NCBI RefSeq assembly: GCF_044762745.1
Contig: NZ_JBIWEX010000005.1
Coordinates: forward strand, 137,587-201,586
Reading direction: 5' to 3'
Length of the DNA stretch: 64,000 bases
DNA from: Psychrobacillus sp044762745
Lineage (GTDB): Bacteria > Bacillota > Bacilli > Bacillales_A > Planococcaceae
Below are positions 36,018-44,794 of this stretch, in pieces. Made by a program: the position numbers and the translations under genes. Below the pieces are notes generated by a model, which had not been told where the DNA came from, did not search any database, and was given only the letters and a program-made list of their open reading frames with translations. Numbering within the stretch: position 1 is the stretch's first letter; the number at the start of each line of letters is the position of its first letter.

Positions 36018-37067
36018 ATGAAAAAAAGCCTTCAAATCGGATCCGCTTTTATAGGGATTATCGTTGGAGCAGGCTTTGTGTCAGGTCAAGAAATATTAAT
36101 ATTTTTCACTAGTTATGGCTATCTAGGTATTGCAGGTTCCGTACTTGCAACTATTTTATTAGCATTTCTTGGCATGAATTTAACGCAAATTGGTAGTCGT
36201 TTGCAGACGACTTCGCACGAAAAGGTCATTTATCATATTTGTGGTCCGTATTTAGGTTTTGTTATTGATATGGTTATTACCTGTTTGTTGTTTGGCATAA
36301 CGATTATTATGTTTGCTGGAGCAGGCGTCGTTTTTGAGGAGCAGTTCGAATTATCTGCTATAATTGGTAGTTTAATAATGGCAATTATTACGATTATCAC
36401 CGTAACGTTAAATGTCCAAAAAGTAATTGGATTAATTGGTGCAATTACTCCATTTCTATTAGTAATTGTTTTGATCATAGCGGCCTATTCGGTGTTCCAT
36501 TATGATTCAAGCGTAGATTTTAAAAATGTGAGTACTGGAACAACTCCCCCAGTTCCTCATTGGGGCGTTGGTGCATTATTGTACGTTTCCTATATTATTG
36601 CTGCTGGTGTAGCGATGATTACAGTTATAGCAGGTACCGTTAAAAATCAAAAAGTGGCTGGTTGGGGCGGATTTTTAGGGGGACTTGGACTAGGGCTGCT
36701 AATTTTACTCATTAATATTTCGATGTTTACACAAATAGATTATATTAAAAATACATCGATGCCAATGGTTACCTTAGCAAAAAATATGCATCCTATTGTT
36801 GGTTTTTTTATGGCGGTTATTCTTATTGGAATGATTTATAATACAGCAGTTGCGATGCTGTATGCATTTTGCGCACGTATTGTAAAACCGGGAAAAACTT
36901 CGTTTAAAGCATTTACCGGTTTTACTGGTGCTTTGGCATTTTTCGCTAGTTCTTTAGGATTTGTCTATCTTATTGGAACGATATATCCCGTAACTGGTTA
37001 TTTGGGGATTCTGCTAATAGCTGCTATTATTATATATTGGTTTACATATAAAAGAGAAGTTTATTGA
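36018..37067 (+). CDS. YkvI family membrane transporter
   Basis: A 349-residue membrane protein with about ten transmembrane segments. It opens with IGSAFIGIIVGAGFVSGQEIL, the signature of the YkvI family, distant relatives of the APC/LeuT-fold amino-acid transporters. A broken helix motif (GAGFVSGQE) suggests a substrate or ion site. As third gene of the amidohydrolase-racemase operon (37-base gap, AAGGAG before ATG) it may move the amino acid or its derivative. Substrate is unknown. Confidence 0.82.
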   Translation: MKKSLQIGSAFIGIIVGAGFVSGQEILIFFTSYGYLGIAGSVLATILLAFLGMNLTQIGSRLQTTSHEKVIYHICGPYLGFVIDMVITCLLFGITIIMFAGAGVVFEEQFELSAIIGSLIMAIITIITVTLNVQKVIGLIGAITPFLLVIVLIIAAYSVFHYDSSVDFKNVSTGTTPPVPHWGVGALLYVSYIIAAGVAMITVIAGTVKNQKVAGWGGFLGGLGLGLLILLINISMFTQIDYIKNTSMPMVTLAKNMHPIVGFFMAVILIGMIYNTAVAMLYAFCARIVKPGKTSFKAFTGFTGALAFFASSLGFVYLIGTIYPVTGYLGILLIAAIIIYWFTYKREVY

Positions 37068-37079
37068 AAACAATAATAG

Positions 37080-37119
37080 AGACCCATTCACTAAATATAG
37101 CGAATGGGTCTTTAAGTTT
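37080..37119 (+). terminator. Terminator of amidohydrolase-racemase-YkvI operon
   Basis: AGACCCATTCACTA and TAGCGAATGGGTCT pair with one mismatch, followed by a T-rich run. It also faces the convergent 5'-nucleotidase gene. Confidence 0.8.
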
Positions 37120-37123
37120 TTTA

Positions 37124-39445
37124 TTATTTTTTTACGTCTACGATTCTACCTTCTGTTTCATTGTTCACTGTTTTCAATGATTGAAGTTGTTCTTGAAGGT
37201 TTTCCCAATCGGAAAGACCAAGATCGGTTACACGACCTTCTGCATAAGCTTTTTTGAATACATCGTAACCGTCTCCACCTTTAGCAGTGAATGCGTTTGT
37301 TGCTACTACATATTTTTCAGCATCTTTGATGTCTACATATGAGCCATCTGCTGCTTTGTATTTAATGGAAACCACGCGTTTTCCAGCAGGTTTAGAAGAA
37401 TCAAATTCAACTTTCGCACCTGATACATGCAAGAACCCGCCATTTTCTATTGGGTATGATTTAAAGCTAAGTTCAAATGCTTCTTTTAATTCTGCACCTG
37501 TTACTTCCATTGTTGCTAGAGTATTACCAAATGGCAATACAGTAATTACCTCGCCAACAGTGATTGGTCCAGCATTAATAGCTGCACGAATTCCTCCGCC
37601 ATTTTGTAGTGCCATAATTACTTTATTATTAAACGTTTTAGCTTTTGTTAGCATTCCATCCGTAATGATGTTACCTAAAGCTGTTTCATTTTTACGTACG
37701 CTTACTTCTGTATTATCATTTGCTCGAGGATTCGTAAGCTCTGTTTCTGCTACAACCCCAATTTCTTTTCCTTCTATTTCTTTAATTTTTTGAGAGTACG
37801 TTTTCAGTAATTCTGCGGCTGTAGGGTCTTCTTTTTGGTCTTTGATCGAAATCAATTTTCCTTCATACCCTACAACTTTTCCATCTTTGTCGAAATCCAC
37901 ATCTACAGTGCCTAAGAAATCGCTATATTGGTATGCTTGCACGATAACGGTCGGATCTTTTTGTACCCCATTTTTATCTTTATCCACAACTACAGGTTTG
38001 TCCAGCTGTGTATGACTGTGACCACCAACAATTACGTCAATCCCATTAACAGCTGCTGCTAATAATAAATCATTATCATACGCAGGGTTATCGTCGTAAC
38101 CGATATGTGTTACTGCAACTACTTTATTTACACCTTGTTTTTTAAACTCATCTACCATTGTTTGAGCAGCTTTTATATAATCTGTGAATGTAACATCTTT
38201 TGGACTGGAAATATCCGCAGTTTCTGCAGTAGTAAGTCCAAATAATCCAATTTTTTGGCCATCCACTTCTTTAATGATACCGCTGTAAATTTGTCCATCC
38301 TTTGGATTGGAAGAAACATTTACATTGAATAATCCCTTTAAATTTACGTCTTTTGAGAAATCAACATTTGAGCTAACGAATGGGAAGTTAGATTTTTGGA
38401 TAAACTCACTTAATGCTTTATGACCTTCCGGAGTTGAACCTAAATCAAATTCATGGTTACCAAATGTCATCACATCATAATCCATTAACTTCATCAAAGC
38501 TAAATCTGCTTGTCCCTTGAATTCATTGAAGTATAGCGTACCAGAGAATACGTCCCCAGCATCGATTAATAAAGCAGATGGTTTTTCTGCTCTTACTTCT
38601 TTAATCGCTGTTAGACGTTTTGGCGCTTGCTCTGTTCTTGCATGTGTATCATTAACATGCATTAATGAAAGAGAGAAATCTACATTTGTTTGGGAATATG
38701 TAGCATATAAGTTCTCTAAATAGGTTTTAAGTTCTTTAATAGCAGGTACTACTGACTCACTTGGAAGTTTATCTACAAGAGGTAAAGTAGCATTTACAAT
38801 CGCCATTGCTTCTTCTTTTTTACCTTCTGCATAAAGTGCAGCTGCTTTATTCGCATTCATATAAATAGTAACTGGAACTGCAAGAGCATCTCGTTTTTGA
38901 TTTGCAGGATTTTTATATTGTTCTAATAATAGATCACGAGATGCCTTCCCTGTAAATCGATATAAAATAGCAGTTCTCGATTTTAGTTGAGTCGACAGTT
39001 TGTGATATGCTTTTTCAATCCCTGCCCAGTCTTTCTTTGCCTCAGCTTGTTCTAGTTCTTTCATGATTGGATCTAAATATTTATCAGCATAGTTGTATGC
39101 ATCAATATAAGGAATTAACCCTTTTGTTACTCGTTCATGATACAACTCATCTAAATTTTTAAGTAAAATGTTTTTATTTTTTGCATCAGATTTAATAATT
39201 GCATCTTTCGCTTTTTGATAATTTTCCTTAGCAGTATTTAATACAGAATATAATTCAGTACTAGTAGCTAATTTTCCAGATTGTGCAGGAACTACATAAG
39301 AATATGAAGCTTTTTTAATATCTTTTCTTGCGTTGTCTACTACTTCCTGTAGAGAGCTATTTGCAAATGAGACACTCGTCGCAGAAAATAATGATGTCGC
39401 AATGATTGCAGCAACAGCTGACTTCTTGAACTTACTATTTTTCAT
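37124..39445 (-). CDS. Secreted 5'-nucleotidase/metallophosphatase with helical N-terminal domain
   Basis: A 773-residue exported protein. The signal peptide MKNSKFKKSAVAAIIATSLFSATSVSFA leads into a helical region (about 30-255) of repeat-like helices. The metallophosphatase domain follows (MHVNDTHAR at 262-270, DAGDVFSGT, FGNHEFDLG, HIGYDDN, VGGHSHTQL), then the 5'-nucleotidase C-terminal domain (NGGGIRAAI, VLPFGNTL). It should release phosphate and nucleosides from external nucleotides. The N-terminal helical region is not part of classical 5'-nucleotidases and may attach the enzyme to the wall. AGGAGG lies before the ATG; the gene is monocistronic. Confidence 0.9.
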   Translation of the reverse strand: MKNSKFKKSAVAAIIATSLFSATSVSFANSSLQEVVDNARKDIKKASYSYVVPAQSGKLATSTELYSVLNTAKENYQKAKDAIIKSDAKNKNILLKNLDELYHERVTKGLIPYIDAYNYADKYLDPIMKELEQAEAKKDWAGIEKAYHKLSTQLKSRTAILYRFTGKASRDLLLEQYKNPANQKRDALAVPVTIYMNANKAAALYAEGKKEEAMAIVNATLPLVDKLPSESVVPAIKELKTYLENLYATYSQTNVDFSLSLMHVNDTHARTEQAPKRLTAIKEVRAEKPSALLIDAGDVFSGTLYFNEFKGQADLALMKLMDYDVMTFGNHEFDLGSTPEGHKALSEFIQKSNFPFVSSNVDFSKDVNLKGLFNVNVSSNPKDGQIYSGIIKEVDGQKIGLFGLTTAETADISSPKDVTFTDYIKAAQTMVDEFKKQGVNKVVAVTHIGYDDNPAYDNDLLLAAAVNGIDVIVGGHSHTQLDKPVVVDKDKNGVQKDPTVIVQAYQYSDFLGTVDVDFDKDGKVVGYEGKLISIKDQKEDPTAAELLKTYSQKIKEIEGKEIGVVAETELTNPRANDNTEVSVRKNETALGNIITDGMLTKAKTFNNKVIMALQNGGGIRAAINAGPITVGEVITVLPFGNTLATMEVTGAELKEAFELSFKSYPIENGGFLHVSGAKVEFDSSKPAGKRVVSIKYKAADGSYVDIKDAEKYVVATNAFTAKGGDGYDVFKKAYAEGRVTDLGLSDWENLQEQLQSLKTVNNETEGRIVDVKK

Positions 39446-39671
39446 AACTTACCTCCTGAGTGATGGTTAGATAATTAATTCTATTAATAGATTCATAATT
39501 ATCCACTATCCCTAAAGTACCTCAGTTCCTAATATATCGCAAGTCGAAATTCTGATAATCCCCATTGAAAATTACATTAATTTTTTCGACAATAAACGAT
39601 ATTTATCCCCCAAAAAGCAACCGTTATTATGACAAATTTTTCCCTTGTATGTGCTTACATAGTTCTCTTTG

Positions 39672-39680
39672 TGATATAAT
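39672..39680 (+). promoter_or_regulatory. Extended -10 promoter of proline dehydrogenase gene
   Basis: TGATATAAT lies about 32 bases before the start codon and is identical to the element ahead of secA2. The remaining gap back to 39446 holds no recognisable gene. Confidence 0.5.
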
Positions 39681-39711
39681 TAACCATTATACGAAAGATG
39701 GGAGCATCACT

Positions 39712-40692
39712 ATGTTAAAAGATATTTTTATGGCATTGTCAGAAAATCAAACATTGAACGGGGCAGCAAAAAAATATGGTTTAAAAATGGGTGCACAGCA
39801 TGTTGTTGCAGGAACAAATATTGCAGAAACGATGGAAAGTATCAAAAAATTGAACGCACTTGGGATCTCTTGTACAGTAGATAATTTAGGGGAATTTGTT
39901 TTCGAAAAAGAAGAAGCTTTAGAAGCAAAAGCACAAATTATTGCTGTAATTGAAGCAATTCAGGAACACCAAGTAGATGCACATATTTCATTGAAGCCAT
40001 CCCAACTTGGATTAGATATAGATTATGATTTTGCATTAGAGAATTTAAAAGATATTACAGCTATAGCTAATAAATACGGTACATTTATTAATATCGATAT
40101 GGAATCACATAAACACTTACAACCATCTTTCGACATTTTGGACGAGTTATCGAAAGAGTACGATAATGTAGGAACTGTAATTCAAGCGTACTTTTACCGC
40201 GCTGTAGAAGATATTCAAAAATATAAAAACTTTCGCCTTCGTATCGTAAAGGGTGCTTATAAAGAACCAGCGGAATATGCATATCAAACAAAAGAAGAAA
40301 TCGATCAAAACTATGTAGAATTAATCGAGTGGCACTTACTAAACGGAAAATTCACATCGATCGCAACCCATGACCACAATGTAATTAACCACATTAAACA
40401 ATTTATAAAAGATAATAATATTCCAAATGACAAATTCGAATTCCAAATGCTTTACGGATTCCGTACAGATATGCAACAACAGCTTGCAAAAGAAGGTTAT
40501 AACTTCTGTACATATGTACCATTTGGAAGTGACTGGTACGGCTACTTCATGCGCCGTCTAGCAGAACGCCCACAAAATTTAAACCTTGTCGTAAAACAAG
40601 TATTTAACAAAAAAACAAACACATTAATCGGAATCGGTGCAGCTGCATTCGCACTCGGACGATTAACAAAAAGCAATAAAAACAAAAGATAA
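39712..40692 (+). CDS. Proline dehydrogenase
   Basis: A 326-residue FAD-dependent (beta/alpha)8 enzyme oxidising proline to 1-pyrroline-5-carboxylate. Family motifs are VDNLGEF, HISLKPSQLGLD, NIDMESH, QAYFYRA, RIVKGAYKEP, ATHD and the C-terminal FQMLYGFR with YVPFGSDWYGYFMRRLAERP. A hydrophobic C-terminal tail (LIGIGAAAFALGRL) follows. The frame is open for 49 codons upstream, but the ATG at 39712 has GGGAG eight bases before it and a family-like N-terminus. No rocA/putC gene is adjacent. Repeat A2 starts four bases after its stop. Confidence 0.92.
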   Translation: MLKDIFMALSENQTLNGAAKKYGLKMGAQHVVAGTNIAETMESIKKLNALGISCTVDNLGEFVFEKEEALEAKAQIIAVIEAIQEHQVDAHISLKPSQLGLDIDYDFALENLKDITAIANKYGTFINIDMESHKHLQPSFDILDELSKEYDNVGTVIQAYFYRAVEDIQKYKNFRLRIVKGAYKEPAEYAYQTKEEIDQNYVELIEWHLLNGKFTSIATHDHNVINHIKQFIKDNNIPNDKFEFQMLYGFRTDMQQQLAKEGYNFCTYVPFGSDWYGYFMRRLAERPQNLNLVVKQVFNKKTNTLIGIGAAAFALGRLTKSNKNKR

Positions 40693-40696
40693 ATAA

Positions 40697-40868
40697 CAAA
40701 AGCGCAAGCGCCTATGACTGCGCCGACAGGCAAATGTGCGGGCCCAGGAGGCAGCTCCTCAGCCACCACAAGCGATTTTGTTTCCGACGAGCTTGCGCAG
40801 GAGCAGCTTTTTCACATTTGACCCCGAGGGGCAACGTTCTTCTGCGACGAGCTGTGCGCTGGAGTCTG
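40697..40868 (+). repeat. Interspersed palindromic repeat family A, copy 2
   Basis: It starts AAAAGCGCAAGCGCCTATG just after the proline dehydrogenase stop, then has GACAGGCAAATG, AGCGATTTTGTTT, GACGAGCTTGCGCAGGAGCA and GACCCCGAGGGGCAACGTTC. It matches repeat A1 (17051-17314, other strand) over most of its length but lacks the 21-bp hairpin segment. It is markedly richer in GC than its flanks and encodes no gene. Confidence 0.8.
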
Positions 40869-40935
40869 GACGGAGAATCACTTGTAGAAAGTTATCTACG
40901 TTTCATAGATTTTATAATTTTCTAAGTAATAACAA

Positions 40936-40975
40936 AAACTGTGTTGCAGGTGCCTACTAGCAACACAGTTTTTTT
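40936..40975 (+). terminator. Terminator after proline dehydrogenase and repeat A2
   Basis: AAACTGTGTTGC and GCAACACAGTTT form a perfect 12-bp stem with a T7 tail. The repeat therefore lies inside the proline dehydrogenase transcript. Confidence 0.9.
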
Positions 40976-41031
40976 ATATCCCTATTAGGACAAAATGGTG
41001 CCAGTCTCCCATAACATTTTTGCCATAAAAA

Positions 41032-41069
41032 AACACCTCATTCTACGGGGAATGGTAGAATGAGGTGTT
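41032..41069 (-). terminator. Minus-strand terminator far from any stop codon
   Basis: AACACCTCATTCTAC and GTAGAATGAGGTGTT form a perfect 15-bp stem; on the minus strand a T7 run follows. The nearest minus-strand stop is the PepSY gene 240 bases upstream, so it ends either a long 3' UTR or a separate transcript. Confidence 0.8.
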
Positions 41070-41310
41070 AGGGTCCTTGTTATCGCTCAAGGATATATTG
41101 ATATCGCCGTAAACTTAATACCTTCGTTTTTTTCGCTTCGCTTTATCGCTTTGTTGCTAATCAGAGATTTCCCCTATTATGGCTTAGTTGGTTGAACTCG
41201 CTTCCTTCAAACTTGTTCATCAACTTTAAGTATTATTCATTTGTTAATTTCATAATAGCGAAAGTAAATGAGAATACTCATAGAGTTTTATTAGAATTTA
41301 ATGAGAAATT
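41070..41310. other. Non-coding gap, possible long 3' UTR or small RNA
   Basis: No protein is encoded. On the minus strand there are small hairpins (TTGAA-ggaagcgag-TTCAA; CCTTG-agcgataa-CAAGG) before the strong terminator at 41032. I could not match it to a known RNA family. Confidence 0.3.
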
Positions 41311-42441
41311 TTATTCCCATGTAACAGAAAGTATTTTTCCAGAAATCGCATGCACTTGGATCGTCGCTTTTGCTTTCTTTTCTTTAGCACTGTCTTTGCT
41401 GTCTTTGCTGTCTTTGCTGTCTTTGCTGTCTTTGCTGTCTTTGCTGTCTTTACTTTCTTTGCTGTCATTCTCAGGAATGGATGCTTTCATCACAATTAAA
41501 TAGTAACCACCCTCATTTGTTTTCACAAACGAGCTACTTTCAACTGTACCTTTCTGTTGCTGTTGCGCTTTTTTAATCGCCTGTTCTTCCGAGATTAATA
41601 CAGTTGTAACAGCTTCCGGTTTTGCTTCGGCATCCGGTTTTTTAGCTTCTGATTGTACTGTATTAGGTTGGGGAACTTGTACTTGTGTTTCCTCCGACGT
41701 TTGTTCTTCCGCCTTAGCAGATTCAGTCGTTTTTGCCGGCACCAATTTCATCGCTACTACTACTTTTTCTTCTGTTTTAATAGTCTCTTCTTTTGGCGTT
41801 TCCGCTTTTGTCTCTTCCTGTTTGCTCGTCTCTACTTTTAACGATTCCTTGCTGATTTCTTTATTAGGCTTGCCTACTTCTACCTTTTCTTCTATTTTAG
41901 AAGTGGCAGATATGATGGACTTCGTTGTCGTATTTTCACTTGGTTTTGGTGGTTCTACTACAACCACTTCTTTATTAGTAGCTGTCTTTTTTTCACTAAT
42001 AATAATTTTGGAAGGGGCTTTCGCTGGTCCTATTTCCGCTTTCGTCTCTTTTTGCTCTTCTGACGCTTTTTCTTTGTCAGGTTGTCCTACCGTTTGAGAA
42101 GACTTCTCTGGGATCAATTCATTTGATCCTGCCTCAACTTCACTTTCTGTTTGAATGATGTATTTATCCGATTGTTTAAGCGAATTAACTTCACCCGTTA
42201 ATGCATCCATTTCTACTGTATAGACAATTCCATTTTTAGTAATGAGCGCATCGTACACAGCTTCATTTTTCTTTACACTAGCTACTTCTGCATCATATGT
42301 CTGCTCAAGTTGGGAGCGGACTTCATTTTCCGATATCGACTGATGATTCGTTCGGGTAATGGTTAATAAAAACACAATCGCACTACCAGCTACAATCACC
42401 GTAATAATCGATAGAAATCTTTTTAGTTTCAAAAATTTCAT
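41311..42441 (-). CDS. Membrane-anchored PepSY-domain protein with Asp-Ser-Lys tandem repeats
   Basis: A 376-residue protein with one N-terminal membrane segment (about 10-27). A PepSY-like domain follows (about 35-95: YDAEVASVKKNEAVYDALI, VYTVEMDALTGEV). A long Lys/Glu/Thr-rich linker (about 100-285) leads to a second PepSY domain (about 287-376: SEEQAIKKAQQQ, GYYLIVMKA, IQVHAISGKIL). The second domain is interrupted by about seven KDS tripeptides. It lies 58 bases behind a sensor kinase gene, like the PepSY genes ykoI/ykoJ next to ykoGH in Bacillus subtilis. A role in signalling or protease inhibition at the surface is likely but unproven. Confidence 0.85.
   Translation of the reverse strand: MKFLKLKRFLSIITVIVAGSAIVFLLTITRTNHQSISENEVRSQLEQTYDAEVASVKKNEAVYDALITKNGIVYTVEMDALTGEVNSLKQSDKYIIQTESEVEAGSNELIPEKSSQTVGQPDKEKASEEQKETKAEIGPAKAPSKIIISEKKTATNKEVVVVEPPKPSENTTTKSIISATSKIEEKVEVGKPNKEISKESLKVETSKQEETKAETPKEETIKTEEKVVVAMKLVPAKTTESAKAEEQTSEETQVQVPQPNTVQSEAKKPDAEAKPEAVTTVLISEEQAIKKAQQQQKGTVESSSFVKTNEGGYYLIVMKASIPENDSKESKDSKDSKDSKDSKDSKDSKDSAKEKKAKATIQVHAISGKILSVTWE
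41390..41461. repeat. 9-bp tandem repeat in coding sequence
   Basis: CTGTCTTTG is repeated about eight times (the last copies altered) and encodes Lys-Asp-Ser repeats on the minus strand. Near-perfect copies suggest recent slippage; unit changes keep the frame. Confidence 0.9.
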
Positions 42442-42499
42442 TCACGCTTTCCCTCCTCAAATCTATCTTAAAGTACTAAGATTAAAAATCGATGAGAAT

Positions 42500-43843
42500 T
42501 TAAGTATTTGGGATAAAAATATGAATCGTTGTGCCAAACCCAACTGTGCTTTCAATTTCTAAATCTGCTGACAGACGCAGAGCGATATCTTTAGCAATAG
42601 CCATTCCAAGCCCTGTGCCACCTGTCTTTCGATTTCGAGCTTCATCCACTCGATAAAAACGGTCAAAAATATGCGCCAAATCTTTTTTCGGTATACCATT
42701 TCCATAATCTAAAATAGAAATAGTTACACCCCTTTCATCTTCCAAAATAGTCGTTTTAATTTCTTTCTCACTATATTTCCTTGCGTTATCCAGAATGATG
42801 AAAAGCAATTGTCTCAATTGTTCTATATCTGTATTAGCGTAAATGGGTCCATCACCTATTAATAAAAACTTCCGATTATAAGCTGTACGCATCGATTGTA
42901 ACGTAGTTTCTACTAAGGTAAATACATCTATTTTTTTGAAATATCGTATGTTTTGTTCATTACTTTTAGCTAGCAATAACATTTGCTCAATCATTTCTTT
43001 CATTCTAGCTGTTTCATTCACAATCGCTTGCACAGACTCTTCTGCAATTGCGGTATTGCTAAAGCCATGCCTTGATAATAATTTTGCATAACTTTCAATG
43101 ACGGTTAGTGGTGTTTTTAATTCGTGAGAGGCATCAGAGACAAATTGTTCTTGTTTTTTATAGTTTTGCTCTAATTGCTCCATCATTTCGTTAAACGCAA
43201 TGCCCATTTGTGCCATTTCATCTTTGCCATTTGGAGGTACGACAATTTTATTATATGTTCCAGATAATCTACTTTGGGACATAGTATTTATTAGCTTTTT
43301 GATAGGTTTCGTAATTATTTTACCTAACGTAACACTAGAAACAGTCATGAGTAGCATGCCAACTAACATAACGCCTAGTAAAATGAGACGAAGAAAGTCT
43401 AAATTCTTTTTTACATCTACTAAGATTTTCATTGTCTGAACTTCTGTAACTTCCCCGTTTACCCAAATGACTGGTTTACTAATCGTTAAGATTGGTGTGC
43501 TTTGAAAAGCACCGATTGAATACCGCTCTCCTTCTTTAAACTTTGGGTGATAGTCATTGACACCATCTATCGTTTGCACGAACAATTTTAGTTCCTGATG
43601 ACTATCGATCACACGAATACCACCATTTGAAGGAATATATGTACGTAAAATGGTTGCTGCGTCTGCTTCGTTACTTATTTTACTTAACGCGGCAATCAGC
43701 TCATCTACTTCATTATTAAGCTGTTTGTATTCCGTATCAAAAGCCATTTTTTCAAATAATATGTAAATACCAACATTCATCATGCTTAAAATAACGAGTG
43801 TAAGAACGGTGGAAAATAGGTGTATCTTTGTTTTAAGTTTCAT
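42500..43843 (-). CDS. Sensor histidine kinase, YkoH/ArlS-like
   Basis: A 447-residue kinase with membrane segments at about 10-30 and 152-172, an extracellular sensor of about 120 residues between them and a HAMP region (about 172-230). His240 is in SDASHELKTPLTV. The ATPase domain has DNARKYS, DYGNGIPKKDLAHIFDRFYR and TGGTGLGMAIAKDIA. It should phosphorylate the response regulator whose gene overlaps it by 11 bases. AAGGAGAAG is the binding site inside the regulator gene. The stimulus is unknown. Confidence 0.92.
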   Translation of the reverse strand: MKLKTKIHLFSTVLTLVILSMMNVGIYILFEKMAFDTEYKQLNNEVDELIAALSKISNEADAATILRTYIPSNGGIRVIDSHQELKLFVQTIDGVNDYHPKFKEGERYSIGAFQSTPILTISKPVIWVNGEVTEVQTMKILVDVKKNLDFLRLILLGVMLVGMLLMTVSSVTLGKIITKPIKKLINTMSQSRLSGTYNKIVVPPNGKDEMAQMGIAFNEMMEQLEQNYKKQEQFVSDASHELKTPLTVIESYAKLLSRHGFSNTAIAEESVQAIVNETARMKEMIEQMLLLAKSNEQNIRYFKKIDVFTLVETTLQSMRTAYNRKFLLIGDGPIYANTDIEQLRQLLFIILDNARKYSEKEIKTTILEDERGVTISILDYGNGIPKKDLAHIFDRFYRVDEARNRKTGGTGLGMAIAKDIALRLSADLEIESTVGFGTTIHIFIPNT

Positions 43844-44543
43844 CGTTTTTCTTCTCCTTCAGTACGTATCCGACACCTCGTACTGTTTGAATAAGAGAGG
43901 ATTTCCCGTTTTCTTCTAGCTTTTTGCGTACATATCGTATATAAACGTCTACCACATTAGTATCTCCATAATAGTCAAAACCCCACACGGCATCTAATAA
44001 TTGTTCCCTCGTCAGCACTTGGTTTGGATGTTTCATCAAATAGAGTAGTAAATCATATTCTCGGGGTGTCAAATTGATCGACTCTCCATCGTTTGTTATT
44101 TCACGAGTTTGTTCATTTAATAGAAGCGAATGGAAAATATGGACATTATCATCCCGTTTCGGAAGAGTAGACGAAGATTTAGAAAAACGAATAGCGGTGC
44201 GTACGCGTGCAAGAAGCTCCTCAATTTCAAAAGGCTTTGTCACGTAATCATTCGCTCCTAAATCTAAGCCTGTCACCTTATCCTCTAAATCACTTTTAGC
44301 AGTTAATAGGATAACAGGAGTATCACTCTCTGTTGCTCGAATACGCCGAAGAACATCTAACCCGTTCAACCCAGGCAACATCAAATCGAGCAAAACTATA
44401 TCCCATACTTTCTCTCTGTATTTGATCAATCCATCCGTACCTGTATATGCGATTTCAACAGCATACCCTTCGAATTCCAGCTCTAGCTGCAGAACACGCG
44501 CGATATTTTCCTCATCTTCAATAATCAGTACATGCTCTTTCAT
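43833..44543 (-). CDS. OmpR-family response regulator, YkoG-like
   Basis: A 236-residue regulator. The receiver domain has EDEEN, the phospho-acceptor Asp53 in LLDLMLPG, the Thr in LLTAKS and Lys in YVTKPF. The C-terminal winged helix has LTPREYDLLLYLMKHPNQVLTREQLLDAVWG and VRGVGYVL. It is first in a three-gene unit with the histidine kinase and PepSY protein, arranged as ykoG-ykoH-ykoI in Bacillus subtilis. GTGGGGA precedes the ATG by seven bases. Confidence 0.93.
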   Translation of the reverse strand: MKEHVLIIEDEENIARVLQLELEFEGYAVEIAYTGTDGLIKYREKVWDIVLLDLMLPGLNGLDVLRRIRATESDTPVILLTAKSDLEDKVTGLDLGANDYVTKPFEIEELLARVRTAIRFSKSSSTLPKRDDNVHIFHSLLLNEQTREITNDGESINLTPREYDLLLYLMKHPNQVLTREQLLDAVWGFDYYGDTNVVDVYIRYVRKKLEENGKSSLIQTVRGVGYVLKEKKNDET

Positions 44544-44794
44544 CGAAAATCCCCACTTTCTTTCCCACTATTTTATCACACAACCAAATAAATTAACCGT
44601 TACTGTTACTAGTTGCGCCGGAAAATAAGCTCTTCAAAAATTTATTTTTAGTGGTGTTTTGGGGAGGAAAATTGATTTTTGGAGCGTTTCTGTGTTCAAC
44701 AATGAAATTGTTGCGAAAAAGGATGAATTTTGACAATTGTTGTTTTATTTAATTTGTTGTATCGTGTAGTCAAAACATTGGGGGTGTTAGTTTA

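Noticed and set aside
37287..37793. 168-codon open frame on the plus strand
   Set aside because: It lies wholly inside the 5'-nucleotidase gene on the other strand, has no binding site and has the composition of an antisense shadow.
40697..40868. Coding frames across repeat A2
   Set aside because: Short GC-rich open frames occur on both strands only because the repeat is GC-rich; the matching copy A1 does not keep any of these frames.
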